Shown: positions 9,531 through 19,664, numbered from the stretch's first letter. The stretch: 64,000 nucleotides of DNA from Paenibacillus antarcticus (GCF_001637225.1 NZ_LVJI01000007.1:332959-396958), one strand, 5' to 3'. Numbers and translations are program-made. The notes: a model not told the origin generated them from the sequence alone.

Positions 9531-10766
9531 CTATTCCACTGGCTTATCACTAAGTTTCAATGTAACAACCTTCAATACTCCCTCACGATAAAAGGTTATA
9601 TTCAGCTCGTCACCGATTTTCGATTGATCATACAGGAACTTACGAAGTTCCATGGTCGACGTAATCGGTTCATCATCGAACTTCGTAATGACGTCATTCA
9701 ACTTTAAGCCCGCTTCTAGCGCAGGACCTACAGCATCCAATACAACAACACCTTCTTTTACATCGGTGGGTAAGTTCAGGCTCTTACGTTCATCCGCATC
9801 TAATGGCGCATATGAGTTATTCAAATCTACCGTATATACGCCAATGTAAGGACGTGCTATTTTACCATTTAACATCAATTCATCAACCGTCTTCATCACT
9901 TGACTCGTCGGAATTGCGAATCCAAGTCCCTCTACACCCGTATCGGATATCTTCATCGTATTAATCCCAACGACTTTACCATTCAGATCAACCAATGCAC
10001 CACCACTGTTGCCTTCATTAATGGCTGCGTCCGTCTGAATGACCTCTTGCTCCCAATCATATATGCCGTCCTTATTCAGAGATACAGGAAGTAAGCGATT
10101 GGTGTAACTCACAATACCGGACGTAAGTGATCCACCAAGCCCTAATGGGTTACCTAAAGAAATGACGGTTTCTCCCTGGCGGAGTTTACTCGAATCTCCG
10201 ATCTCGGCAATCGTAGTGATCTTCTTACCATCAATGGAGAGTACTGCAATATCATTAACCGTGTCCGTACCCACTAACGTCGCTTTTATCGTATCCCCGT
10301 CAATCGTCAGCACTTCCAAGTCTTCTGCTTCCGAAATAACATGATTGTTCGTGATGATATAGGCTAAGCCGTTTTCTTTCTTGAAAATCACACCTGAGCC
10401 GAGACCCGACTCCTCTAAATTGATATCATCTTTTTTATGGTCCTTATAATTAGCGATACTTACGACTGCAGGACGTACCTTCGCTGCCGCTTGAATCAGT
10501 CGTTCAAAAGGATCACTCTCCATCTTCACTTGTACTGCACTAACAGCAGATGCGTGGGGAGTTGAGGAGGGTAGACCTGTGACCAGACTGAACAATACGG
10601 TTGCCACCACTGCGCCGATGACCGAGCTAATGACAGAAATTTGAATCGTGGACATTCCCCGACGACGGGTTCTAGACCAGCTCACGGGGTTAGGCTTTAC
10701 TTTGGTATGCTCTTTTCTCTGTTTGGACACTTTGGTCGAATAAAATTCATCTTCGAACAAACCCAT
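9531..10766 (-). CDS. htrC: Membrane-anchored HtrA-type serine protease with PDZ domain
   Basis: 411 residues from the ATG at 10764-10766, preceded by GGGAGAGG; an in-frame codon 13 triplets upstream lacks a ribosome site. A basic cytoplasmic tail is followed by one membrane segment (about 38-60), a trypsin-like domain with catalytic His in ITNNHVIS, Asp in TVNDIAVLSID and Ser in NEGNSGGALVD, and one C-terminal PDZ domain (VLDAVGPALEAGLKLNDVIT). It degrades misfolded exported proteins at the outer face of the membrane. In Bacilli this gene (htrC/yyxA/yycK) closes the wal cluster. Here it is separated from walJ by about 600 bp and a small plus-strand gene, so it probably has its own promoter. 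Confidence 0.95.
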   Translation of the reverse strand: MGLFEDEFYSTKVSKQRKEHTKVKPNPVSWSRTRRRGMSTIQISVISSVIGAVVATVLFSLVTGLPSSTPHASAVSAVQVKMESDPFERLIQAAAKVRPAVVSIANYKDHKKDDINLEESGLGSGVIFKKENGLAYIITNNHVISEAEDLEVLTIDGDTIKATLVGTDTVNDIAVLSIDGKKITTIAEIGDSSKLRQGETVISLGNPLGLGGSLTSGIVSYTNRLLPVSLNKDGIYDWEQEVIQTDAAINEGNSGGALVDLNGKVVGINTMKISDTGVEGLGFAIPTSQVMKTVDELMLNGKIARPYIGVYTVDLNNSYAPLDADERKSLNLPTDVKEGVVVLDAVGPALEAGLKLNDVITKFDDEPITSTMELRKFLYDQSKIGDELNITFYREGVLKVVTLKLSDKPVE

Positions 10767-11219
10767 AGTAAATCCTCTCCCTTTGTTATCACCCTCTAAG
10801 AACAAGACAATAATGACTTCATTAGAGTCACTTCATCTGACAATACATATACTATATATAACTCCATTAAGACCCAAAAAGTTGCATATTTTATCTCGTT
10901 ACTTTTACATCACCACATAATCACTTTTTCAAGCGTAATAAACAAGATTTCATGAAATAAAATATACCACAATAACATCGTAAGATTTCAACCATATTTT
11001 TCAATTATTCTAGTAATCTTTGCCCTACATAGGAATATATTGCGATGAAACAGACTACACTAAGAACAAGTCTATTAATCACGATTTCATAGATTACAGT
11101 TAAGCTTGCGTACTGTTCATTGTATCATACGTAGTGCTTAGCAACATCATGTTTTGGACCTATTTTAAATAGGTTAAATTTAGCATTTTTACCTAGTGCA
11201 AAAAGGGGAGGAATATCAA
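10767..11219. other. Intergenic region with divergent promoters
   Basis: AT-rich region between htrC (minus) and the small plus-strand gene. It must hold both promoters, but I cannot assign -35/-10 pairs with confidence, and see no other structure. Confidence 0.4.
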
Positions 11220-11426
11220 TTGGAAGGTGTAAATTTATCTATGGATGTTGTCCACATGATAGCCAAGCTAGGAGATATGAAGGACGAGCATTATCGTAAT
11301 ACCCTTGCCATCAGTACAATCATCGAGCTTCTTGTAGACAAGGGGATTCTTACACGTGAGGAATTGGCTATCAAAGCCGATGAACTCGATCAATTTATGG
11401 CTTGCTCACCTTATCCCATGGTGTAG
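11220..11426 (+). CDS. Small conserved-looking hypothetical protein
   Basis: 68 residues from a TTG at 11220-11222 with a strong AGGGGAGGA ribosome site seven bases upstream; the longer frame starting at 11196 includes that site and is not preferred. The product (MEGVNLSMDVVHMIAKLGDM... ILTREELAIKADELDQFMA) looks all-helical and soluble, with no membrane segment or cysteine motif. I do not recognise a named family. The last 32 bases overlap the 3' end of walJ on the opposite strand, a tail-to-tail arrangement. The ribosome site, length and codon use argue for a real gene; its role is unknown. Confidence 0.7.
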   Translation: MEGVNLSMDVVHMIAKLGDMKDEHYRNTLAISTIIELLVDKGILTREELAIKADELDQFMACSPYPMV

Positions 11427-12201
11427 GTCGATCAAAGTAAGTGTCACATAACTTGAAATCCGTCTCTTTATAGAAACACCCACGCTCTTCCATGGCATCG
11501 CGCACGGTCATTTTGGCTAGGTCCATCATATTGTGGTCTCTACTTAAATGGGCCAAGTACGTACGTTTCGTATTTCCAGTAAGGAGCTCGCTCATCGCTT
11601 CGCCAGAAGCTTCATTCGAGAGATGCCCCATATCGCCTAAGATACGACGTTTGGTATTCCATGGATACCGACCCATTCGTAACAATTCAATATCATGGTT
11701 GGCTTCAAGAACCAGCACATCTGAATCCGCAATGGCCCGCTTCACTTTATCACTAACGTAACCCAGATCCGTAGCCACACTTAGCTTATCGTCGCCATCA
11801 TAGAAACTATAGCCTACGGGTTCCGCTGCATCATGAGAAATACCGAATGATTCCACGCGAAGTGTACCGAAATCCTTTACTTCCCCGCTATCTAACACAA
11901 TGCGATTTTCTTCTGATATTTTGCCAACCGATTTATTCATCGCATCCCATGTCTTCTCATTGGCATAGATCGGTAGATTATACTTACGAGCCACTGGACC
12001 CAAGCCCTTAATATGATCTGAATGTTCATGTGTAATGAGTATTCCGTCAATTTCGCCACCCGTAAGATCACGTTCTTGCAACAATTCATCAATCCGACGC
12101 GCACTGAATCCAGCATCGATCAATAACGTAGTTTCCCCATTCGTAACCACCGTTGCATTCCCTGTTGATCCACTTGATAGTACTGTAAATGATATCCCCA
12201 T
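11395..12201 (-). CDS. walJ: Metallo-beta-lactamase-fold hydrolase WalJ (YycJ)
   Basis: 268 residues. Metal-binding motif THEHSDHIKGL (about 56-66) of the metallo-beta-lactamase superfamily, a further histidine in GHLSNEAS and a late LAHLSRDHN. In Bacilli YycJ/WalJ is a nuclease-like protein linked to mismatch repair and to coordination of replication with division; in this window it is the last gene of walRKHIJ. Start at 12199-12201 has an AAGGAG-type ribosome site. It is 10 bp downstream of walI, consistent with one operon. Confidence 0.95.
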   Translation of the reverse strand: MGISFTVLSSGSTGNATVVTNGETTLLIDAGFSARRIDELLQERDLTGGEIDGILITHEHSDHIKGLGPVARKYNLPIYANEKTWDAMNKSVGKISEENRIVLDSGEVKDFGTLRVESFGISHDAAEPVGYSFYDGDDKLSVATDLGYVSDKVKRAIADSDVLVLEANHDIELLRMGRYPWNTKRRILGDMGHLSNEASGEAMSELLTGNTKRTYLAHLSRDHNMMDLAKMTVRDAMEERGCFYKETDFKLCDTYFDRPTPWDKVSKP

Positions 12202-12211
12202 AAACGTTGTC

Positions 12212-12961
12212 CTACTCCTTTACTTTATCTGTCTTGGAACTAATAACGTCCCCACTGATGCCCTGTACATAATAAATTTCACTCTCTAACGTAAATCGCC
12301 ATACCGGTGCCGCTACCTGATTCTCAGAGTTAAACATCTCTCCGTAATACCCTAGCTGAATATCTTTCACAGCTGAATTCTCTGGAATATAGTTATTATT
12401 AATGAGTTTGGCTAATGCGTCTGATGCATGTAACACCTTCTGCTCTTCCTCTTCGTTAGATGGAATGATTTCAGTTATTGATAACTGATAGGAAGTGATC
12501 TTCTGCTCACGATAGAACAACTTCAGCTTCAATTGATCATTAAAGAGTGGCCACTCGTTCTCAACTAAAGGATGGAATACGAAGGCCCCGTAATCACTTT
12601 CCATAGGATCATAACGATATTTCTTAAACTCAGGGATTTGCTTCTCTAGTGCTTTTGTTAACTCATCACCCATAAAGACTAACTTGCTATCTAGGGGTTC
12701 AATAAGATCCACAGGATCGTTATCCTCACTGTTAATAAAATGATAAGTAATCTTGGGAAGCGCTGGGGTTCGTGATGGAATCGGACATAACAGTTGAATG
12801 TTTTTTTCCTGCATGATCTTCTGTGTATTTTCATCGAGTGAGGTATAATCCAGGTTCGTACTTACTTGTTCCCTTACATCGGTCCACAACTGATAACCTA
12901 ATACGAGATTTAACAGTAAAAAAGCGTAGATCAACACATTTTTAGCTCGTCCCCAATCCAT
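12212..12961 (-). CDS. walI: Regulatory protein WalI (YycI)
   Basis: 249 residues from the ATG at 12959-12961 (MDWGRAKNVLIYAF); GGGGGCG lies 8 bases upstream, whereas the GTG seven codons earlier has no ribosome site. One N-terminal membrane helix (about 7-25) with the rest outside. WalI pairs with WalH at the membrane and modulates WalK activity. It has weak sequence conservation overall, but the N-terminal DWGRAKNVLI pattern and the position between walH and walJ are diagnostic. Confidence 0.93.
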   Translation of the reverse strand: MDWGRAKNVLIYAFLLLNLVLGYQLWTDVREQVSTNLDYTSLDENTQKIMQEKNIQLLCPIPSRTPALPKITYHFINSEDNDPVDLIEPLDSKLVFMGDELTKALEKQIPEFKKYRYDPMESDYGAFVFHPLVENEWPLFNDQLKLKLFYREQKITSYQLSITEIIPSNEEEEQKVLHASDALAKLINNNYIPENSAVKDIQLGYYGEMFNSENQVAAPVWRFTLESEIYYVQGISGDVISSKTDKVKE

Positions 12962-13017
12962 CCTTGTCGCCCCCAATCGCACCTAAATATTATGAAATCA
13001 ACTTCGTGTTCATTCTC

Positions 13018-14295
13018 TTAATCAAGCACCGTCTCTTCACCATTTCGTAGCTTAACCGCCCATACAGGGGATAAATGGAGTCCTTCATCATTACGTGTTG
13101 GCACGTAAGCAGGGTATAGGTCCACAATCGCAGATTTTTCACTTAGCATTTTTAATTTCGCTTTTAGCTGTTCACCGCCAGATAACACCTTGATTTGCTT
13201 GTTTTGTTCCTCCGATTTGATATAGATGAGAGAACGTTCATAAGCAGATACCGTGCCTTGATGCAGATCAAGCTTAATGGTACCGTATTGAAAATCTGAT
13301 CTTTTCAAAATAGGGTAGTTGCCATAATACTGCTGAAATACAACTTCATTCTTACCTATTCCGCCTCCAGCAAGGCTTAATCGATAGTCACCATTCCAAC
13401 CGCCATGTTGATTCACGAAATCAACTGCTGCAAGTACCTCTTTATCTAGATTGATTTCTCCAGCAGGTAGCGCAGCAGGATCCTTATAGCTCATCCACTT
13501 CTGTTCTTGCCTCACTGCCAAGCTTCGCTTACTATCCGTATATATTTCAGAACCATCCTTTTCCTTGATATTACGAGTAATACTTGAATCAACAAATAAG
13601 CTACGTTGCATTTGTTCTGCTGTATACACACCTATATTTAATGTAGATTCAACCATATCAACCGGTGCCTCAGGCATATAGTAGGCTCCATTTACGGTTG
13701 TATAGGGAATCCATGTTGCGCCGAAATCTACATGTTGCTGTACATCCTGCACGGTAAGATCGGCTTTACCTGCCTCATACACAACGCCACCTTCTGTACT
13801 GAAGAACAACGCATGTGCTTTCGATTCATTATTCACGTTATAAATCCAGACACGGTCAATGAGCTCTGCTTGAAATAATGAATCCGGTTGAATCTGCATC
13901 ACACGTTGCAATAAGGTAACTGGCACACCCGCTCCAAACGTCAGTTCAATACCCGGATTATTCTGACGCATTTCTTTAAGATCGATATTCTGAATAGATC
14001 GCCGTTGAAAGCTATCGAAACTCCGACCCTCAAGTAGTGAGAAGATCAGATTATAAAATGTCGAGTCAGGATAAAAGATCGTATGTTTATCTGCTCCCAT
14101 ATGAATAATCATTTTGTCTGGATAAATAAGATTCTCCACATCGGTCTCTGGCCCCATATAGTCCGTCTTAATATAGTTAGTTGCAGACCTTATGATAGTG
14201 TCACTACCTGGAAGTCTATACATAAGATAATAACTCTCCACTAGACTACTCACGACCAACAAGACAAGCACGATAGACTTTAACTTCTCTTTCAC
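13018..14295 (-). CDS. walH: Regulatory protein WalH (YycH)
   Basis: 425 residues with one N-terminal membrane helix (about 5-24) and a large extracytoplasmic part. WalH and WalI form a membrane complex with the WalK sensor kinase and tune its activity. GTG start at 14293-14295, overlapping the walK stop by GTGA, so translation is probably coupled. Upstream GAAGGGGG serves as ribosome site. Confidence 0.94.
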   Translation of the reverse strand: MKEKLKSIVLVLLVVSSLVESYYLMYRLPGSDTIIRSATNYIKTDYMGPETDVENLIYPDKMIIHMGADKHTIFYPDSTFYNLIFSLLEGRSFDSFQRRSIQNIDLKEMRQNNPGIELTFGAGVPVTLLQRVMQIQPDSLFQAELIDRVWIYNVNNESKAHALFFSTEGGVVYEAGKADLTVQDVQQHVDFGATWIPYTTVNGAYYMPEAPVDMVESTLNIGVYTAEQMQRSLFVDSSITRNIKEKDGSEIYTDSKRSLAVRQEQKWMSYKDPAALPAGEINLDKEVLAAVDFVNQHGGWNGDYRLSLAGGGIGKNEVVFQQYYGNYPILKRSDFQYGTIKLDLHQGTVSAYERSLIYIKSEEQNKQIKVLSGGEQLKAKLKMLSEKSAIVDLYPAYVPTRNDEGLHLSPVWAVKLRNGEETVLD

Positions 14296-16118
14296 GACAA
14301 CACACCCCCTTCTTCAACCAAAGGAAGCGTGAAGCTGACCTTCGTACCTTGTCCCAATTCAGACTGTAAGGCTATGACGCCACCATGTGCACTAACAATT
14401 TCCCGGGCAATGGATAGACCAAGACCGGTTCCACCCATATTACGTGAGCGTGCCTTATCCACCCGATAGAATCGCTCAAATATACGATCCAAATCTTTCT
14501 TAGGAATACCAATCCCCGTATCCTGAACCGAAATCGCAAGGTTAGCTCCCTCTGTAAATCTAGCCTCCAACGTAACCACGCCACCCTCAGGTGTATATTT
14601 GAGCGAATTAGACACCAGATTATCAAGCACTTGGTCGATCTGGTCACGATCAAAGGATACGCTACCCATACCCTTGTCCACCTTAATTATGGATCGAATA
14701 TTCCTCTGCTGCATTTGAAAAGAAAACCGATCCGTTACATCCTCCAACATTTCCAACACATCTGTTGGTTCTTTCCGAAGGAACGCTTCTTTGTTATCTA
14801 ACCTAGATAAGTGAAGTAGATCTGTTACAAGGCGAATCATTCGTTCCGTCTCATTCTGGATTACGCCTACGAACCGAGGTCCCAGTTGTGCATCCTCTAA
14901 TGCACCATCATCCAATGCTTCCGTATAACTCTTAATCGTCGTTAGTGGCGTACGCAATTCATGCGATACATTGGCCACGAATTCACGGCGAGACGCTTCC
15001 AACTTCTCTTGTTCCGTTACATCCTGTAGTACGGCTATCATACCTGTAATACCAAATTGTCTCCGGTGAATGGAAGTAAACGTCACTCGCACCTTATATG
15101 AAATAGCTAACTCTTCTCGATTGATCTCGAGTAATGCGGTACTGATTGATCCCTCTACAAAAGCTTGCGTCTGCTCAGCATCAAGTCCAAGTAATACAGT
15201 GATATCCCGATTATCCAATTCTTCCTCATCAAGGCTTAACATCGTGCCCGCGCGACGGTTCATCAGAATGATATGTCCCGCTTCATTCGTCGCTATCACA
15301 CCATCACTCATATTCGTTAGAATGGATGCTAACTTCTCCTTCTCCTCTTCATTCTGCAAAAGTGCATTCCGAAGGCGACCCGTCATATAATTAAAGGCCT
15401 CACTCAATTGTCCAATTTCATCGTTACCGAACACCGGCATCTTCTGATCGAAGCTTCCTTCTGCCACCGCTGTAGCATGTCGTGTCATTTCTTTGATCGG
15501 CTGCGTAATGGTATGTGCTAGAATAACGCCAAGGATCGCAGTTAATCCTAGTGCAATCAACATACCTGATATAAATATATTGTTAACCCGCCCCATCGTA
15601 TCGTGCAACTCATTCATGGCGGCTACTATATAAATCGCACCTACAATTTTACTATTATAAATAACAGGCTTTGCAACTACCCGTTTACGTTCATTATCCT
15701 CATCAATCATGTATTCCTCATTATCACTAATCCCTTGAAGCGCACGGCTCACGACCGTCTGTGTGTTCTTTCGTCCTACATAATCCTCATGAGCAGGTAA
15801 GGAGGTAATCAACACCTTCCCACTGGCATCAAGAACCTGAATCTCCACCCCACTAAGATTGAATAGATTGTTGACGATCACACCTAGGCTTTCCACAGAA
15901 TTCTTCCCAGCCTCAACATCTCCACCTAATTTCTCGGCAGCCATCACAGACAATAACTCTGCTTGTTCTTGCAGGTCGTTGGTGAAATTACTAGTCAGCG
16001 AGTTTTTCATAGCGCTCACGAAATAGACGCCGATCAACTGCATGGCGATGAGAATCAAGAGCATATACACAATGATAAGTTTAGCTTGAATGGTGCCAAA
16101 GAAAGAGGCGAACTTCAT
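14292..16118 (-). CDS. walK: Cell-wall sensor histidine kinase WalK
   Basis: 608 residues, the family's usual size. Two membrane segments (about 13-35 and 181-201) flank an extracytoplasmic sensor domain; HAMP (about 200-255), PAS (about 265-370), HisKA with phospho-acceptor His near 386 in [15 protein letters not shown], and a HATPase domain with the N-box [15 protein letters not shown] and [19 protein letters not shown]. It phosphorylates WalR to control wall hydrolases and autolysis in growing cells. Its ATG overlaps the walR stop by one base. A near match to the Noc-binding sequence lies inside the gene at 14398-14411. Confidence 0.97.
   Translation of the reverse strand: MKFASFFGTIQAKLIIVYMLLILIAMQLIGVYFVSAMKNSLTSNFTNDLQEQAELLSVMAAEKLGGDVEAGKNSVESLGVIVNNLFNLSGVEIQVLDASGKVLITSLPAHEDYVGRKNTQTVVSRALQGISDNEEYMIDEDNERKRVVAKPVIYNSKIVGAIYIVAAMNELHDTMGRVNNIFISGMLIALGLTAILGVILAHTITQPIKEMTRHATAVAEGSFDQKMPVFGNDEIGQLSEAFNYMTGRLRNALLQNEEEKEKLASILTNMSDGVIATNEAGHIILMNRRAGTMLSLDEEELDNRDITVLLGLDAEQTQAFVEGSISTALLEINREELAISYKVRVTFTSIHRRQFGITGMIAVLQDVTEQEKLEASRREFVANVSHELRTPLTTIKSYTEALDDGALEDAQLGPRFVGVIQNETERMIRLVTDLLHLSRLDNKEAFLRKEPTDVLEMLEDVTDRFSFQMQQRNIRSIIKVDKGMGSVSFDRDQIDQVLDNLVSNSLKYTPEGGVVTLEARFTEGANLAISVQDTGIGIPKKDLDRIFERFYRVDKARSRNMGGTGLGLSIAREIVSAHGGVIALQSELGQGTKVSFTLPLVEEGGVLS
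14398..14411. promoter_or_regulatory. Near-consensus Noc-binding sequence inside walK
   Basis: The 14 bases match the B. subtilis Noc-binding palindrome ATTTCCCGGGAAAT at 13 of 14 positions. Noc is encoded about 30 kb away. Because it lies in the conserved kinase coding sequence (codons for AREI), a chance match is possible. Confidence 0.35.
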
Positions 16119-16825
16119 TAGAGTCCACCGTTTTTAAGGCTTCGCATGACATAACCAAGGCCCCTACGTGTAAGAATATATTCTGGCTTACTAGGGTTCT
16201 CCTCAATTTTCTCACGTAGCCGACGAATGGTTACATCCACGGTACGTACATCACCAAAGTACTCAAATCCCCATACAGCCTGTAGCAAATGTTCACGGGT
16301 CATCACTTTACCTGCGTGTTTCACGAGATATACTAACAACTCATACTCTCGATGTGTGAGATCTAGTGGCTCACCATTCTTAAATACCAAATACATATCT
16401 GTATCAATAAACAACTCAAAGAGTTGTATACCTTGTTTCTCCGTAGGTGTTGTCGTTTTGGTCAATCTCCGCATATGTGCTTTGACACGGGCTAAGAGTT
16501 CACGTGTACTAAATGGCTTTGTTACATAATCATCTGCACCCATTTCTAATCCTAGCACCTTATCGATCTCGCCATCTTTAGCCGTAAGCATAATGATAGG
16601 GAAATGCAATTGAGCTGCCCGAATTTCCCGACATACGTCCATCCCATCTTTACCCGGTAGCATGAGGTCAAGCAACATCAAATCCGGCTTTTTGGATATG
16701 GCTAATTCAACAGCTGTAATGCCGTCAAAAGCACATATGACGTCATAGCCTTCTTTTTCTAAGTTGAATTTCAATATATCAGCAATGGGTTGTTCATCAT
16801 CTACTACTAGAATTGTTCCTTGCAT
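16118..16825 (-). CDS. walR: Essential response regulator WalR
   Basis: 235 residues of OmpR type: receiver domain with acidic pocket VVDDE, phospho-acceptor Asp53 in [11 protein letters not shown], the Lys of VTKPF, and a winged-helix DNA-binding domain (about 130-230; [20 protein letters not shown]). Start is the ATG at 16823-16825 with AGGTGG upstream; a longer frame starting at 16843 includes that site. It binds pairs of TGTWAH hexamers and controls peptidoglycan hydrolase genes. It is first in walR-K-H-I-J and preceded by an M23 peptidase gene and a terminator, so it is likely to be transcribed from its own promoter in the 16826-16925 gap. Confidence 0.97.
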   Translation of the reverse strand: MQGTILVVDDEQPIADILKFNLEKEGYDVICAFDGITAVELAISKKPDLMLLDLMLPGKDGMDVCREIRAAQLHFPIIMLTAKDGEIDKVLGLEMGADDYVTKPFSTRELLARVKAHMRRLTKTTTPTEKQGIQLFELFIDTDMYLVFKNGEPLDLTHREYELLVYLVKHAGKVMTREHLLQAVWGFEYFGDVRTVDVTIRRLREKIEENPSKPEYILTRRGLGYVMRSLKNGGL

Positions 16826-16924
16826 GAATGTATCCCACCTCATATTTCAACCATTGGTTGTTAATTCTCTTCCTATTTTACCACACCTGATGGCCTGCCA
16901 CACACTCATTCCTTGCTCATAAAT

Positions 16925-16976
16925 AGCAAAAAGAGCATCCCTATAGTATTCACAGTAGGTCATGCTCTTCTGCTAT
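16925..16976 (-). terminator. Terminator between the M23 peptidase gene and walR
   Basis: Inverted repeat AAGAGCAT (16931-16938) with ATGCTCTT (16962-16969), extended by TAGC/GCTA outside; on the minus strand it is followed by a T-run. It separates the peptidase gene from walR. Confidence 0.85.
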
Positions 16977-16992
16977 CTTAAAATAACGTTTG

Positions 16993-18543
16993 TTAATTCA
17001 AATATCTCATAGGGTTCTGAGCTACATTGTTCTTCTTGATCTCAAAATGTAAATGCGTACCTGTCGACCGCCCTGTATTCCCCATAATGCCAATACCATC
17101 GCCTTTATCAACCGTCTGCCCTTGACTTACGGTGATGCGACTCATGTGACCATATAGCGTTGTGTACCCATTACTATGATTAATAATCACGGCCTTGCCG
17201 TAACCACTAATGTTACCCGTAAAGGTAACGACACCTTCATCAGCGGCCATTATTGTACGATTTCCTGATACCATATCAATTCCCTTATGTTGTTTACCCC
17301 AGCGCGAACCATACGTACTCGATATGGTTGCACCCTTCACAGGCCAAGAGAATTGCCCCGATCCTTGTCCAGCGATCTTGGTTCCTTGTAACACGACTTC
17401 CGTAACGGAACCTTTGATCACTTCTTGACCTAGCCATTGTTCATCGACGACTTCACCGTTCTCTTTCGTCACCATATATTCCATGACCTTGAGTCCATCT
17501 TGCCCTGGACGAACAATCTTCGTCTTACCCGCAGGAAGCTCTGAAGTCTTTCTAATTTCAACTTCCGGTGCCGTCACAATCTCTTCAGATACCTGCTCAA
17601 CCGTTGTAACTGTCACTGGGAGTTTCGGGACCGTTAACTTGATGGTATCTCCAATTTTAAGATACTTTTCCTTAATCTCAGGATTGTTAAGATAAATCTT
17701 TTTCTCGGAAATGTTATATCGCTTCACAATTGAGCTAAGCGTATCCCCTTCAGCAATCGTATAAATGATAGGAGCCTCTTCGGTTTTAGTGAGGAGATCC
17801 TTTACTGCCTCGGCGCTAAGCACCTTAGTAGGGTCTGTGTTAACTGACGCAACGTCTATCTTTTCTGCAATCTTAATTGATTTCACATTCGATGTTGGTA
17901 CATCAGCTGTACTCATCGTAGATGCCATGACAGCTGTACTCATATTTTTGAGTTGGAGCTGTTTCACTTCTTTGGCTGGTAAGTACTGTTGTTTCACTTG
18001 TTGCAATATGCCGTCTACCGTTTCCTGATCCTTTACAATCGCAACGACTTTGCCGTCTATCTTCAGCTCTACCCCTTTAGCATAACCTGTTAGCATCCCG
18101 TTCAGCTTCTCGAGCGTTGCCTGACTATCCACTTCTGCTTTATAGGCTTCTTGCGCCTTAATCGTAATACCCTCTGTCTCGAGTGTCATTTCTACATCGG
18201 GATATTTATCCTTATATTCCTGCCGCTTCTGAGCATATAGTTGTTCAACTTCTGTTGGATTCTGCACGCTCCCGATCTTTTGACCCTTAACATACACGTT
18301 ATAGTAGGCAATCTTGTTCGCAGTCACATACTGATTACCTGCGAATACAAGCCCCACGATTAGAAGGACTCCAGCTACTACAATCGTCATCCATTGCTTT
18401 CTCTGTCCTTTGTTCCCAAACATATCTCGTAACCATGATGATTGCTGGGTAGGTAATTTCATGCTGTTCTCATCTTCTTGTTGAATAGGTGTGAACTTGT
18501 CCCACATTTTCCCTATCCAGCGCATAACGTTGAAACCCTTCAT
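16993..18543 (-). CDS. Membrane-anchored M23 metallopeptidase with LysM and G5 domains
   Basis: 516 residues. A cytoplasmic head (1-50) precedes one membrane helix (about 52-70). After a variable region comes a LysM domain (YTIAEGDTLSSIVKRYNISE, about 255-305), a G5-type domain (about 308-385) and a C-terminal M23 (LytM/Gly-Gly-type) endopeptidase with zinc ligands in KHKGIDM and in TGTHLHFE. It should cut cross-bridges or stem peptides in peptidoglycan. Ribosome site AAAGGAG is seven bases before the ATG. It sits just before walR, and a match to the WalR box lies about 190 bases upstream, so it is a likely WalRK target. Confidence 0.93.
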   Translation of the reverse strand: MKGFNVMRWIGKMWDKFTPIQQEDENSMKLPTQQSSWLRDMFGNKGQRKQWMTIVVAGVLLIVGLVFAGNQYVTANKIAYYNVYVKGQKIGSVQNPTEVEQLYAQKRQEYKDKYPDVEMTLETEGITIKAQEAYKAEVDSQATLEKLNGMLTGYAKGVELKIDGKVVAIVKDQETVDGILQQVKQQYLPAKEVKQLQLKNMSTAVMASTMSTADVPTSNVKSIKIAEKIDVASVNTDPTKVLSAEAVKDLLTKTEEAPIIYTIAEGDTLSSIVKRYNISEKKIYLNNPEIKEKYLKIGDTIKLTVPKLPVTVTTVEQVSEEIVTAPEVEIRKTSELPAGKTKIVRPGQDGLKVMEYMVTKENGEVVDEQWLGQEVIKGSVTEVVLQGTKIAGQGSGQFSWPVKGATISSTYGSRWGKQHKGIDMVSGNRTIMAADEGVVTFTGNISGYGKAVIINHSNGYTTLYGHMSRITVSQGQTVDKGDGIGIMGNTGRSTGTHLHFEIKKNNVAQNPMRYLN

Positions 18544-18761
18544 GGTTTTTCTCCTTTACAACCAACTAGTTAGTATAGATAGATCCTTAGAGGCTCTATC
18601 TCACTCATAAGTGTTGCTCAATTCCAAATGTTTATAATACCCAATAAAATGAATTTTAATTATTATAATTGTAAATTAACTTACACTAAAAGGTTTCAAA
18701 AATTTAACCTTTAGGACTCCTTGTTTACTTTAACATAACATTTACAATCATTTCAACCTTA
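18544..18761. other. Upstream region of the M23 peptidase gene
   Basis: AT-rich. On the minus strand it carries the WalR-box match (18730-18746) and, about 45-60 bases closer to the gene, a TATAAT preceded at 17 bases by a weak -35, a plausible promoter. No gene is seen. Confidence 0.5.
18730..18746 (-). promoter_or_regulatory. Match to the WalR box (TGTWAH-N5-TGTWAH)
   Basis: The minus strand reads TGTAAA, five bases, TGTTAA: a perfect fit to the direct hexamer repeat bound by WalR in Bacilli. It lies upstream of the M23/LysM/G5 peptidase gene on the correct strand. Confidence 0.6.
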
Positions 18762-18811
18762 GGGAAACGACAAAAAACCCGCGGTTTACGGGTGTTTTTT
18801 GTCGTTTCCCT
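18762..18811 (-). terminator. Strong terminator after the unknown 230-residue gene
   Basis: An inverted repeat of about 20 bp (GGGAAACGACAAAAAACCC against its complement, with a two-base bulge). On the minus strand the inner CCCG...CGGG stem is followed by TTTTTT. Confidence 0.88.
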
Positions 18812-18864
18812 ATATTTACATTAATAATTAACTTATGACAATTCAGTGATTACTGCCACTATTT

Positions 18865-19557
18865 TCATGGTTTGAGTAGCTTCATCAACTTAGCATACTC
18901 ATCATCACTTAAATACTTCGATATAATCCCCTCTACTTGCTTCAGTTCTTGTTCTGTCAGACCGTCCTCCATAGCTACGGTAATCTCCTGTACTTTCTCT
19001 TGTGGAAGTTTAGTCATTAATATGTTAAATATCTCTTCCTTCTCACTAGTTGGTAGGTCGTCTTTCTTCCGAACAAGGTCATCTGGTGAGACAATAACCT
19101 GTTGATCCTCTTGCCCTACTCCAGCAGCCTCCGTGTGCATTTCTCCCATCACTGGCGTTGCATCGACAGGTGCTTCTTTATCTACATCTTCCGGTGATTC
19201 CTCTATACCTGATCCTGAGGAAGTTCCACCATTCTCTGTGGTTTCACTCTTATTCGTTGTTTCCGAGTCCTTAGATAGACCTGGAGATTCTGCTACTCTT
19301 TCATTATCTTCCTTACCGATTTCTGACTTGTTATCCTTGATATCATTACCCTCTACTACGTTCGTAGAATCCTTTTTTCCCATCAGTCCTTGTAATACAC
19401 TTCCCCAAGCAAAGGGCTGACCCTCAAGCTGTATATTAAAGCTCGCTAACATAGACTTGATATAGGCATTCACTACCAACCCTGTCGTGAACATGCTTAA
19501 TGTACTAACCATGACGACAATTAGAATCATCTTACCTAACCAACCCATAAATTTCAT
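18865..19557 (-). CDS. Unknown membrane-anchored acidic protein
   Basis: 230 residues, not recognised. One membrane helix at 9-31, then a short hydrophobic region (AYIKSMLASFNIQLEGQPFA), a long low-complexity Ser/Glu/Asp/Thr-rich linker (about 60-165) and a folded-looking helical tail (about 170-230) containing ILMTKLPQEKVQEITVAMED and EQELKQVEGIISKYLSDDEY. Ribosome site AAAGGAGG is seven bases before the ATG. It is monocistronic, with a strong terminator after it, between purA and the wall peptidase gene. The architecture suggests an extracytoplasmic helical module displayed on a flexible stalk; no function is proposed. Confidence 0.85.
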   Translation of the reverse strand: MKFMGWLGKMILIVVMVSTLSMFTTGLVVNAYIKSMLASFNIQLEGQPFAWGSVLQGLMGKKDSTNVVEGNDIKDNKSEIGKEDNERVAESPGLSKDSETTNKSETTENGGTSSGSGIEESPEDVDKEAPVDATPVMGEMHTEAAGVGQEDQQVIVSPDDLVRKKDDLPTSEKEEIFNILMTKLPQEKVQEITVAMEDGLTEQELKQVEGIISKYLSDDEYAKLMKLLKP

Positions 19558-19664
19558 TCCTAGTCCTCCTTTACTGCCCCTGATCCGATATCCTTGATTT
19601 CATTCTCATTGACAGTATTGACTAGAAGGATCCACTTTAACCCAAGTTATTCCATAAATATAAC

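Noticed and set aside
18690..18720. TGTAAGTTAATTTACA palindrome as a second WalR site
   Set aside because: WalR sites are direct hexamer repeats; this is an inverted repeat and does not fit.
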